A stretch of DNA of 64,000 nucleotides, from positions 68,950,015 to 69,014,014 of the forward strand of contig CM024756.1 in NCBI GenBank assembly GCA_014218235.1, given 5' to 3'. Below the pieces are notes generated by a model. That model worked only from the letters and a program-made list of their open reading frames with translations. It searched no databases and was not told the DNA's origin. Shown in pieces: positions 1-10,025 of the stretch; position 1 is the first letter of the stretch, and each line of letters opens with the position of its first letter. Source of the stretch: Colocasia esculenta. Taxonomy: Eukaryota; Streptophyta; Magnoliopsida; Alismatales; Araceae. The position numbers and the translations under genes were made by a program.

Positions 1-568
1 GGGAGGAGACCGGTGATAGGCAGTTGATCGGTCCGAAATTAGTTCAAGAGACTTCGGATAAGGTCCAGCTTATTAGGAAAAGGCTTGTTGCGGCGCAGGA
101 TAGGCAGAAGAGTTATGCTGACAACAGAAGAAAGGATTTGGAGTTTGAGATAGGTAAGCATGTCTTTTTAAAGATATCTCCTACTCGTGGTGTAGTTAGA
201 TTTGGCAGGCATAGTAAGCTAAGTCCGAGATTCATTGGCCCATTTGAGATTCTCCGACGTTTGGGCGACGTGGCATATGAGCTAGCTTTACCTCCAGCAT
301 TGGCTAGTGTTCATCTTGTTTCCACGTATCTATGCTCAGGAAGTATGTCCGAGATCCGTCTCATGTTATTAGCCACGAGCCAGTGGAGATCTAGCCAGAT
401 CTTTCTTATGTGGAGCAACCAGTAACTATTCTTGATCGGAAGGTTCAGCAGCTCCGGAACAAGAGCATTGCGTCAGTAAAAGTCTTATGGCGTAACTTCT
501 CGCGAGAGGAGGCTACTTGGGAGCTTGAGGATGCAATGAAGAAGAAGTATCCTCAGGTGTTTGAGTAG
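1..568 (+). pseudogene. 3' end of Tekay-like Ty3 pol: integrase tail and chromodomain
   Basis: The window opens inside a Ty3 polyprotein. The frame from about 24 reads through the integrase C-terminal region, including the GKLSPRFIGPFEIL block that Tekay/Del chromoviruses have after the integrase core. Near 310-335 the frame shifts. The new frame reads LRKYVRDPSHV, meets a TAG at 392-394, then continues through a chromodomain-like stretch (VTILDRKVQQL, WRNFSREEATWELEDAM) to the TAG at 566-568. In this family the integrase joins element DNA to the host and the chromodomain directs it to modified histones. One frameshift plus one stop make this copy inactive. It is followed at once by a polypurine tract and LTR, so it is the 3' end of an element whose remainder lies left of the window. 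Confidence 0.9.
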
Positions 569-599
569 TGTCAGTCTAACTTCGAGGACGAAGTATCTT

Positions 600-613
600 T
601 AAGGGGGAGAGGG
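600..613 (+). other. polypurine tract
   Basis: An A/G run (AAGGGGGAGAGGG) lies directly before the TGTAAG that opens the LTR. It is the expected primer site for plus-strand DNA synthesis. Confidence 0.85.
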
Positions 614-756
614 TGTAAGGCCCTTGATTTTTACCTTGCTTGCTTAAGTATATATACATATAAGTGTATGCTATTGATGTATAGATTATTGTGCATAGTA
701 TTTATTTATACTAATTGTATGAATTATTATTATTGTAATGTACATATTGTATACAA

Positions 757-757
<1 letters not shown>

Positions 758-797
<40 letters not shown>
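758..797. repeat. (TA)n microsatellite
   Basis: About 20 uninterrupted TA units lie in the U3 part of the LTR. Confidence 0.95.
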
Positions 798-800
<3 letters not shown>

Positions 801-844
801 GTGTGTGGTGTTTATAGATTCTGCATATTTTAAGTGTGTTTTGT

Positions 845-1070
845 CGACTAGTCGGCGTCAACATCAGATGACGTTGACTAGTAATAGGCGGCAATATCGA
901 TGGACGCCCACTCTGATTAGGCGACCAGTGATGTGGACGTCCATATCCCAAACCAGATACGCTTCCATATCCAGAAACGCCTCTGGAAACTTCACCATCT
1001 ATTTTAGAAACCGTTCCCCAATGGCTCTATGACTTACCCTTACGCATGTCTGGCCCTCAACCCTTTATAT
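845..1070 (+). promoter_or_regulatory. LTR promoter: GACGT motif tract and TATA-like box
   Basis: Several variants of GGCGTCAAC, GACGTTGAC, GGACGCCCA and GGACGTCCA are packed into about 120 bp. A TATA-like TTTATAT follows at 1064-1070. The order tract, then TATA, then leader recurs in the other Tekay-type LTRs here, so this is probably the RNA polymerase II promoter. ACGT cores are typical bZIP binding sites; binding here is inferred. Confidence 0.55.
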
Positions 1071-1489
1071 TGTCCAATTTTCGGCCAGATCTATCCCTTT
1101 TGACTCTTGGGTCAAAAACCTAGCTTTCCTATGCGAAAAACCTGATCTTTGCAACTTCTGTTCCGACAACTGACGATTCTTTCCGGCGATCTTCCACGAT
1201 TGGAGGAGAGTCTACACATAGGATAAGGGTTCCCCATCACCGGATAACGTGCTACATCAACAAAGGACTCGGTGGAAGGAGGAATTGAAGGGTCTTTGGC
1301 ACAAACCGAGGAGAGCTTCTCCGACACAAATCGACGATTGTGGAATTTACCTAAGGCAAGTAACCTTCCCACACAGTCCCTACATGTATCTAGTATGTCC
1401 CAGGAATTTTGTGGATTTTTCCTCGTGTCCTAGAACCCCATTCAAGCGATTTTGCTGTGAGCAGTTTGTGTTTTGCACAGACAGGAGAT

Positions 1490-1580
1490 TAACGGCACAA
1501 TCTCTTGCCGTTAAGATCCTGAGTTGGCGGCAGTCTTTGATGCCGTTAACCTGCTAAACGGCTTACCCATGCCGTTAAGT
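1490..1580 (+). repeat. downstream TGCCGTTAA/GGCGGCA motif cluster
   Basis: Four or five copies of a TGCCGTTAA or GGCGGCA-like unit occur within 90 bp, downstream of the TATA-like box and so in the predicted leader. Similar clusters lie at the same relative position in the LTRs at 32848 and 36149. Confidence 0.55.
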
Positions 1581-3564
1581 TTGTCAGACTGCAGCAATAT
1601 GCTGGTCTGACTTATATAACATCGTTTCCGGAATTTTCCGCATGAGGATATAAAGTAAATTGTGTTTAATATAAAGTAAGCAATATGGAATGTGCTGTGT
1701 AATTTGGTGAATTTCGTTCACTGTAGAATTGTGGGAAAATTTCTGAAGTTTAGTGCTTGAGCATGATTCAATTGTTATTGTGTGAATATGTAAGAGATCA
1801 ATGTCAGAAAAATTTGGTAATTTGTACACTATTAGTAGACATGCTGTTAAAGTTTGGAAATTTTCTGCTGACTGTGTGAATTAATATGTTTTCTAGAATT
1901 ATAAATAGAGAGCATGACTAGATTGTATAGAAAATCTATCTAATTCTACGAAAGTAGATAAATCCCTGAAAATGTACACATGATTGGTATTCTCAGTATG
2001 CATGTGAAGAATAAATGGTGAGACCAAATGTTAACAATATTGTGAATATGATTATTTTAATCAGAAATTTGATTATTTTTTTTAATTTTAGAAATAGTGG
2101 AATCATCAGAAAAATGTGGAAATTCGTCCGTGTTATGTGTGAACAGTAATTAACCTGTGGTTAAAATTTCATAAGAATTGCTTAACCGTAGGTACAGTTT
2201 TGTTTATTCCATCCTAAATGATTTCTTAAGCCATGATTAATATGATTTCTGTTTAAAACACTTTTTAATTACAACATGCTAATGACATATAAACTGATGT
2301 AACCTCACCAACAGTAGTACCATGACAGGGAATTTGAAATATGTGTATAGATATGAATACAAGAAATATATAAAAAATGATGTGAATTTATGCATGAAAA
2401 ATGTGAAAATGTGCCAAGGGTGACACTGCTACCTAGAGGGTTGTGGAACTATACTGTGGTAAAGTCCCCACGGGAAAGTTCAAGTGTGTGATATCCCACG
2501 GGCATTGGGATTAAATCCTGGAGGCGAGCAAGTATCGCTGGTTAGGGTGGAGAGTGTTTCTCCCAGTTCTGCGCAGTAACTAAGAATTGTCACTAGTATG
2601 CCTAGGTGATGATTATGTGTTGTGATTAGTGTGTGTCCTTCTTTGGTGGTTTGGACTATGTGTCACGGCATTAATAAATGTGAATTGTGTTAAGTGAAAG
2701 TGCATGTATAAATTGTCAGATTGTGTAAATGAGCATGTGTTAGTTTAAACTCTTGTGATAGCATCTAAATTGATAATCTTATATGCTATGTGACGTGACT
2801 ATAACAAGTGGTTCCATGTGTAAATGATTTAGAATCCATGTTAAGGAAATTATGTTTCTTTTGTAAGTAGTTTCCATACATAAGGTAATAAATGTTACTC
2901 TATAAATGTATAAATGCTATGAACAAGTGATTGAGTTGACATCTTGATAATTATGTAGAAAACATGTGATAGGCATTTAGCTAGTAAATACTTCATATTA
3001 AATAAATGCCATGTGAAAAATATGTAGTACTCATGTCTAGGATTCTAGTTGTTAAGATTGTTAAATTCTATGCATAAGTATGATATCAAATGTAAATGAC
3101 ATGCTGTACATGTAAGTTTTGTGTGCTTAGCGTTACTTGTTGAGTTCTTTTGAACTCATTCTTGCTTCAGCGTACAGGTGCAGATGTTTCTACTTCTTCC
3201 GAGGAGATCGTTAGGAGCGACTCGGAGCGGGAGTAGGAGATCTTGTTGTGGAATTAACATTGTACTTTTCCTTATTTCATAGTATGTAATGAAGACTCCA
3301 CGTAGTCTCTTGTGGACAATGTGTTTATTTTATTTTTAGTTATGAAAAGTTAATTTTCTTTTCCTCTATACAAACTGTGGATAGAATGTGGATGATGGAA
3401 TAAGAATTTCTATTCAGTTCTTTCAATTCCGCTGTCATGTGTTATATATATTTGTGTATGTTTCAGGCTATCATACTAGTGTTGGGTAAATGTCCCACTG
3501 TGGCGACACTTTCTATATCAACGTGGGGTGGTCGAACCGTACTGATATAAAGAGGGTCGTTACA

Positions 3565-3715
3565 ACGGTCAACGGCCAGGTCTGGACGCCAAGTTTGAAT
3601 TAAACGGCTCTCGATGTGGACGTCAATCCCACTCTCTACTGGTTGGCAACCAGACGTTGGACGTCTATTAGTAGTTGACGGTTATCGATGTGGACGCCAA
3701 CTCTTCCGCACTAAG
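3565..3715. repeat. GACGTC/GGACGCC motif tract
   Basis: Just beyond the LTR end there are at least five motif copies (GGACGCCAA, GGACGTCAA, GACGTTGGACG, TTGACGG, GGACGCCAA). The pattern is that of the Tekay-type LTR promoters, so the flanking DNA is probably itself LTR-derived. Confidence 0.6.
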
Positions 3716-3864
3716 TCCTCATAGCACACTCCATTCAACACATTTGAAGCCCATTCACACCATTTTCAATGCACACATTCAAGCAATTCAAGCCATTCAA
3801 CACAATGCAAATCACTTTTATTCATTCAAACTTGTGTTACACTTATTTGAAATCAGAAAATACA

Positions 3865-5241
3865 TCACTTTGCCCTGCGGGCCATATAAAAATCACAAGA
3901 AATGGGACGTATAGTGTCATTGAACTCTTCGTACTTCCAGATGTCTTCCCGTTTCTCCTGTACCGCCAATCCTACCGTCCTGCTCACTGTGTATCTTGCC
4001 CAAGTCTTGCGTGCTTTCTTCATTAGCTTCTCATTCCTTCCGGTAACTATCATATCAGTGTAGTTGGATGAAGTAGGAATTCCCCGTGGAATCCCAAGCT
4101 GACAATGGCACCAGTTTGGCTGGTAAACCACCATCTGATAAGCCCCGATCAACCACAAATCTCTATCCTCCCTGGTTCGAGCTCTAAATTCAATAGTCCT
4201 CATGAAGAGTGGCCTCACAATGAAGTCATCCATTACCAGATAGGCCAAATAATCTCTCCACGCATCTCTGCTTTTCAAGTGTGCTGTCACACACTTGATC
4301 TCATCCTCTGGCTCATACCACACCTTGCTGCAGTGCACCGAACTTCGAAGGAAGATTTTGGAGGGGGTAGGTTGCTTGTCAGCAAAATCAAACTTTAAAT
4401 GAGCCTCCATCCATACCTGAAGCAGGAACAAGCTCCCGCATGTGCCTCCGCCTAGGCTCATTGTGGTGAGCGAACTGTACAGGTGTGCCAGCACTGTAGG
4501 GGCAAGTGACTGACCACACCACAGCAGAGTCAGGATCCCCACATGCTCATAAAGGAGGAAGTCACCGCTCGTAGGGAATAGGAAAACACCAGCCAGGCAG
4601 AGTGTCAGTCCTCGAGTCGCCCTGTCTCCGCCAATCTCCCATGCATGCTGGATCAGCCACTAGGCCAGTCGGTCTAGGAAGATCCCGTGCTTCTTCGTCA
4701 TCCTCAGTACCTCCTTCTTGTCTCGTACGATGTCTGCAAGAATCTCTTCCCACAGGAGGAGGGGAGTCTCCGCATCGTATTCCAAACACCATCCCCACCC
4801 CAAAAATAGCTCCACTTCTTCTAGCAGCATGCTCGCCTCAAACGCCTGGAACACAAAAGTGTGCATGTGTGGATGCCACTGCTCCACCAACGCTCCCAGA
4901 GCATCGAACCCCCACCACATCTCGTTCATGTTCTTTGACAGCACCACCATGAAGCTCAGATTCCACATTCCGATGAAGCTTCGCATGTCTAGCGTGATGG
5001 CGTTAGTCAGGTTCACGAGCAACGAGAAGGCCCGTACCTGGCCTTGGCTCGGGAACGCGGGCACCTTCTGCATGAAGGGTGCTGTAAGAAAGGAGTTTGG
5101 GGCATTTTTTAAGCCTAGGCTGAAGCAGAATTGAGCATCACTTACCTCCCCATTGGCCAGTCTGGTGCTCAGATGGCCCGGAATCTCGCTCAGGATCCCC
5201 GGGTTCATGCTTGTAGACTGTTCGGTAGATGAGGAGGCCAT
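3865..5241 (-). pseudogene. plant-mobile-domain / DUF7745-like protein, one in-frame stop
   Basis: One minus-strand frame of 459 codons runs from the ATG at 5241 to the stop at 3865. It is interrupted only by a TAG at 4660-4662, about codon 194. The first part has LVEQWHPHMHTFVF followed by LLEEVELFLGWG, and the second has TLCLAGVFLFPT, TVLAHLYSSL and SLFLLQVW. This order (W-P-HTF, an LEEV/LG helix, a small hydrophobic segment ending FP, then a LAxLY...LLQxW block) is that of the plant mobile domain and related DUF7745 proteins. That family includes the silencing factors MAIN and MAIL1 and many transposon-borne copies. The stop may be a decayed CAG codon. No RT or integrase is linked to it. 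GACGTC-type tracts lie on both sides, so the gene sits in antisense inside LTR-like DNA. Family-level assignment is fairly secure; function is not known. Confidence 0.7.
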
Positions 5242-5339
5242 TTTGCTGCTTCAGGTTCTTCCAAAGTCTCTAGTTCGTAGCAGGAACAGAAATGGACAGA
5301 GGTAGAAGATGGGAGAGTCCCTATGGACTCCTACCACCT

Positions 5340-5460
5340 ATGTTTTCGGCCTGATTCGTTGGCCAATAGACGTCCAGATCGGTTGACGTCAGTGTCTTGT
5401 TAGAGGCAATATGTGTTGCCGTTAACTGGTATCTGGCGGCCATCGATGTGGACGTTTACT
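5340..5460. repeat. GACGTC/GGCGGCC motif tract
   Basis: Motifs AGACGTCCA, TTGACGTCAG, TTGCCGTTAAC, GGCGGCCATC and TGGACGTTTAC cluster just upstream of the antisense mobile-domain gene. They match the tract at 3565-3715 on the gene's other side. Confidence 0.55.
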
Positions 5461-6554
5461 CCCAAGAAAATTTTAAAAGTCATATTTTTCATATGGCCAT
5501 TATCCTTTATCTTGTGCTTCAAGTTGTTTTGCGGATATTTTAAGCACAAGCCACGCTTCAGATTCGGAACGTTCATGCAACCTTGAGCGTTACAGGTATG
5601 TCTAACGTAGGACCCCACCAGAGGCGAATAATTTGGCGACCGTGAACCCTGAGTTCTTCTTTACCAAAAACCGTGATGGGTTTGCAATCTCTTAGTTATT
5701 CATATGGCCTTTAGAATTTTCCTCTAGTTCTAACTTGCATTTTTAGATAGGAAACCTACACCAGCATGCATTTAGGTCTTCACTACTAACATTTTCTCAC
5801 TGACTCAAAAAAAAATGGTGATTTTCCTCGATCATTTGATTGCTACTTGGCTCTCCGAGCTCAAGTAGCCTACCGGGTTAGCATCTTTCTTGAACGTCCA
5901 AGCTTGATATCGGGTCTTTGCCGCCCATTTTCCAAGTTGTCCCACCGTGACTTTCACAAACTGTCAAGCAGCCTTATTGAGTTCATTTGAGCCTTCGCCA
6001 GTCGCGAGCTTAATTCCAGACTTCAGGCTTTCTGAACATTGATTCCAGTTAAAATCTTTTGATAATCTTTTGAGAGATCAACCAACTCCATGTCTCCACG
6101 ACCTCCTAAATTCGGGACAGACGTCCTGATTAGGCGAGCGAGCCCACGAGCTCCGACTATGAGACTCTCCTGATTCAACCGTCATATTACAACTCCTTTG
6201 ACTCAGACACACCGGAAACTAGTCAAAGTCTGACACGGCCATGCCAGGGACCCTACCGTTGGGTTGTAGTTGTAGTTACATGGGTAGATCACTCTTCTTC
6301 ATATCCACATTTGTCTCTCAGACGATCCGTCACTTGCTTCTAGCCTAACTCATTTTGTTTGGCTAGCTAGAATTCCTATCCTCAGAGATGACCCTCCATT
6401 AAATCTCCGCGTCCTTTGTTTACCGAGACACCAACCTTTCAGTCTGCTCTGCTCCCTTGCAAGACCGGATGTCTCGGAGGGGCATTTGTAGATGCGAGAT
6501 TTGGCCCATCCTCGCGTGGCTCTTTGGCCCAATAAGGCCCGTTTGACCGTTTGT
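5461..6554. other. no gene seen; possible primer-binding-like site
   Basis: I see no supported coding region. TTTGGCGACCGTGAAC at 5632-5647 resembles the TTTGGCG(C/A)CCG start that follows 5' LTRs of Tat/Ogre/Athila-type elements. No LTR end or downstream Gag confirms it. Confidence 0.3.
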
Positions 6555-6951
6555 TGACCTGCCTCGGATGCCATGTAGATGGCAGCATCGACTGCCGCTG
6601 ACTACATGTTGACGGCAACCACCCTGGACGTTGACCCCTATTGGCGTCCACATCTCTGGACGTTTGCATGGTGTTGGCGGCAGGATCGGTTGACGTCAAC
6701 CTGGTTTACTTGGTCTGCGCAATTACCCTGAGAATCTAGCCCACTTGCACCATTCTCTCGCCCATGCACCGTATGGGGCCGTTCCCAACTGGCATATGGG
6801 CCACCTTGGCACTCCCTTGACCCAGTAAAAATCCTACTTGGCCTCTCCCCTTTGGTTGGAGCCTTTATGCATGGATTGACAAGTGTGTGAAGTGTGTTTC
6901 TTCACACTGAGCATCCAAGGCACCCTAGGTCTGACCCCACTGCCTATTTAA
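6555..6951 (+). promoter_or_regulatory. LTR-like promoter: GACGTC tract and TATA-like box
   Basis: A tract at 6555-6715 carries TTGACGGCAA, TGGACGTTGAC, TGGCGTCCA, TGGACGTTTG, TTGGCGGCA and TTGACGTCAAC. A TATA-like TATTTAA lies at 6945-6951. The layout is that of the Tekay-type LTR promoters, but no LTR ends can be placed. Confidence 0.45.
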
Positions 6952-8279
6952 CTTCCTCTCTGGCCTTCTAAGCAGGGGAGGAGAGGCTGGACGTCCACAT
7001 GCTGCCACCTTGAGAGAAGAGAGAGAAATTTGCACCCAAGCTTCCACCACTCATTCTCTTCTTCCTCTCACCCTTTGGGACGTTCAGGAGGCTTCTTCCC
7101 AAGCTGGAGGACTCCTGCAAGGAACCACAATGACAGCAAACGAGGATCTACACCTCCCTCCCTCTCTCTTTCCTTACTCTTTCCTTAGTTACTTGCATAT
7201 TGCACACACCCAATACACACTAGGCACGTAGGTCACTCTCCTACACACCTAGAAAGGGGTTTCCAAACCAAAAACGGAGGGAAGAAGGGTGGTCATAGCA
7301 CTTGGCCACCCCTCTTCTCAAATCTGCAACCGGTACGGGACTCACCTTTTGGACCGTCTCTCTTCAGTTTTGAGCATTTACCACGCTTTCCTTAGACTAA
7401 TAGATTGTCTTTTTGTGGCAGGAACGATATGTAGAAGACCGCAGAGCTCTTCTCCTTTGGCCGGTCGAAGGAGGAGAAGTTGAAGCCCTGTCTCCGCCCG
7501 TTTTGCGAGTTTGCTGTACCGGCGCGATTACATCATTCCTTGGGCACTGGTAAGGCCCCGGCGATCACAAACTCCCTTTTCTTTTTCTGGTTTTCTTTGT
7601 TTTCTCTCTAGTCAAACTAGTCAACCAGGGAGTCAACGTGGTCAACCGGCGACCCATCATCGCCAACGAGAGATCTAGGGACGTTCGCCAGCCTTCCGGA
7701 GGATACCACAAGGTCGTCCGGGCGTCGGGAAAACGGTCGTCCACAATGAGGACTTTGGGTTCTATGGTTTCTTGATGTTTGTCCTATTGGCACCTAGTTA
7801 GTGGGTGGAGCCATGTGCTAGACTTGACTATTTCTTTTTTTATAGCGAATCATTATTGGACCTATAGCTGCTCTGAGCTACAAACTTAGCCTTAAACCCT
7901 CGCCTTTGATCCTAGATTCTTCCAATACTAGATGCCTAAATCTAAAAACCTAAATCATGGGACTGTGTTGAGAGAATCCTTTATTCTTGGAAATTTTACG
8001 TGGATAGTGCCAACATAGGACTCTTATTAACCCTGGGTACTGGTATTAAGTTTCAAACACAATAAGATATGGGCTACAATCCCATAATGGAAACTTGGCC
8101 CTGATGTCCAAGAGTTGTAGGTTATCCTGAATATAAGAAGGGTGTCCTAGACAAAGGTGAGATTAGCTAGAGCCATGGGCTAAGTTTAGAACTTCACTTG
8201 ATAATGGTTTGTAGATTTGAAAGTTCAATACAAGAGGTAAAGGGAAACTGACAATCCTGATAATTTATTTTGAAGGAAC
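6952..8279. other. leader-like sequence without a gene
   Basis: The stretch is CT-rich early (7000-7250) and then GC-richer, with CTGGTAAGG near 7548 resembling a splice donor. Short open frames are unsupported. It may be the leader and U5 of a decayed LTR leading to the gag remnant at 8280. Confidence 0.3.
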
Positions 8280-8860
8280 ATAGATAAATGACAATGAAGG
8301 AGCCATCCACATCACTTGTGGACGGACTAAGGTCAGTCCAGAAGGTACCAAAGCATTACGACAAGTTGCCCAACTACTGGATGTTGCTTTGGGATCTACT
8401 GAAAGGAACTTCAAGCCCATGACTAGAAATAAATGGTCCAACAACAGTAACAGATGCCAAAAGAAGGAGAAGCCCATTATGAATAACAAAGACATGGTGC
8501 ATGTTTCTGAAGAAAGATGCAAGTACTATGGCAAAGTAAGTCGTTAGTCTGAACATTGTTGGAGGGCTCAAGGTAAATGTTTTCCTTGTGGTAGTCCAGA
8601 CCACAAGATTAATGAATGCCCTGATAAAGGACTAAGCCGAAGGAATAAACGTCAACGCCAATTTTAAGCACTCAAGGCACTGTAGCTAGCTGAGGAAGGA
8701 GATTAACCACCAAATAAGGTCAAACCATGTCAGAGAAGTGCTATCACTGTGGACGAATGGGGCATAAGAGTGAAGAGTGTTGGAGGAAGAATGGAGCTTG
8801 CCTGCAATATGGAAGTAACGATCACAAGATTTTAATTGCCCGCAACTAAAGGATGAGACC
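8280..8860 (+). pseudogene. Ty3 Gag nucleocapsid remnant with duplicated zinc knuckles
   Basis: Plus-strand translation gives Gag-type zinc-knuckle pairs twice. The first pair (about 8510-8630) is a degraded CKYYGK knuckle with a stop, then an intact CX2CX4HX4C knuckle, CFPCGSPDHKINEC. The second pair (about 8733-8850) is an intact CYHCGRMGHKSEEC, then a degraded CLQYGSNDHKI. The spacing resembles the two-knuckle nucleocapsid of the Tekay-like gag at 40874. Nucleocapsid knuckles bind the element's RNA. Stops and lost cysteines show it is dead. No protease, RT or integrase follows before the polypurine tract. Confidence 0.65.
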
Positions 8861-9123
8861 TTTCAAACGTCAAAGAAAGACCACTAGCAACAAAGTGAAG
8901 GAATCCTCTAAGAAGAACAAGATGGTCCTGAGCAGTTAGAATCACTTTGATTTTTGAGTTGTAATCCTATTTTGAAGAACATGTAAATATTGGTACCTTT
9001 GAGAATTTAATCAAGACCATTATACTTTTTTTTAGTAGTATTTGAGATGAATGGATATGTGTATGTGTATATGCCATCCAGAATTAGCTTGCCTTAGAAA
9101 GTATGTCTTGATAGCAAAATCTT

Positions 9124-9226
9124 AAATGGGGGAGACAATTAAGAGTGAGATTGAGGATCATTTGGTAATCACAACATAATTAGACCATGTGAATTTGGGG
9201 ATCAAATTCTTTTAAGTGGGGGTAGG
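9124..9226 (+). other. two polypurine-tract-like sites
   Basis: AAATGGGGGAGA (9124-9135) and AAGTGGGGGTAGG (9214-9226) are purine runs. The second abuts TGTAACGACCC, a typical Ty3 LTR start, so it is the better primer-site candidate. Confidence 0.6.
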
Positions 9227-9570
9227 TGTAACGACCCAGATTTTTGAAACATAAAAGAAATATGATTAATGGAGGGATGATAAACTATAATTTTATAGGG
9301 GCTCAGATAGTAAGATAAACCATTGGCATATAAACCATGTGGGGCTTAGGGTAGGAGTTCGATTAAATGCCAATTGTTTGATCACCAGAGCGTTGGTTCC
9401 TGAAACCTGACCATATGATTCTGTGTGCCTGTCGATACATAAGTTTCCTGTCGACAAGTCTTGTTGGATCTGTCAATATCTATTGCAGTAAACTTCTCCC
9501 AGAAGCTTCATCCATCACCAAGTCCATCGTCTGTCGACAACCAACCTTAGAATTGTCGATAGACGCACCT
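9227..9570 (+). repeat. truncated Ty3 LTR head
   Basis: It starts TGTAACGACCCAGATTTTT directly after a polypurine tract. At 9425-9570 it carries several TGTCGA/TGTCGACA motifs. It is cut at 9570 by another LTR-like start, so only the first 344 bp are identifiable. Confidence 0.6.
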
Positions 9571-10025
9571 TGTAACAACCTGAATCCATAAAACATGAAC
9601 CATTCTTAAGTATTAACATTTTTATATTGGTGGTGACAAAATTCATGCTTATCATAAAATCATTAATATATTTAATATCACTTTTCTCATGAATATAATG
9701 TTTTTCATTGCTTCACGAAAAGACTTCCACTATTTAGTAACTTCGTCCGACCTATTTTGTCGCGATCAATCGAAGCTAAGTTCGTCATATACGAAGTTCC
9801 ACTTCGACCGACAACATTATAAACTGACTAGTCGAAGCTTCACTTAGTCATATACGAAGCTTCACTTTGTCATATACGAAGTTCCACATCGGCTGAATAT
9901 GTTATAAACTGACCAGTCGAAGCTTCACTTCGTTATATATGAAGCTTCACTTCGTCATATAAGAAGTTCAACTTCGACTGACAACATTATAAACTGACCA
10001 GGCGAAGCTTCACTTAGTCATATAC
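9571..10025 (+). repeat. second truncated LTR head
   Basis: It begins TGTAACAACCTGAATCC, again a Ty3-type LTR opening, and ends where a third LTR head starts at 10026. Its second half is an 85-bp tandem repeat. Confidence 0.5.
9732..10025. repeat. 85-bp tandem repeat
   Basis: The landmark TTATAAAC recurs at 9817, 9902 and 9987, exactly 85 bp apart, giving about 3.4 copies. Each unit is built from smaller parts such as CGAAGCTTCACTT and GTCATATACGAAG. Confidence 0.85.

Larger units (their letters stand above)
614..3564 (+). repeat. 3' LTR of the Tekay-like element (about 2.95 kb)
   Basis: The LTR begins TGTAAGGCCC just after the polypurine tract and ends GTCGTTACA, giving TG...CA termini. 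It is AT-rich and has no gene. Inside are a (TA)n run (about 758-797), a GACGTC/GGCGTC motif tract (845-965), a TATA-like TTTATAT (1064-1070), a second tract of TGCCGTTAA/GGCGGCA motifs (1490-1580), and a TACAGGTGCAG block (3173-3183) about 390 bp before the end. The 5' LTR is outside the window, so pair divergence and target duplication cannot be read. Confidence 0.85.

Noticed and set aside
3173..3183. Ordinary host splice site of a gene exon
   Set aside because: It lies inside an LTR with no neighbouring exon, and the same block recurs in other LTR families at a similar distance from their ends.
9732..10025. 85-bp repeats as a satellite array
   Set aside because: There are only about 3.4 copies, and they sit within an LTR fragment, so this is a local subrepeat.
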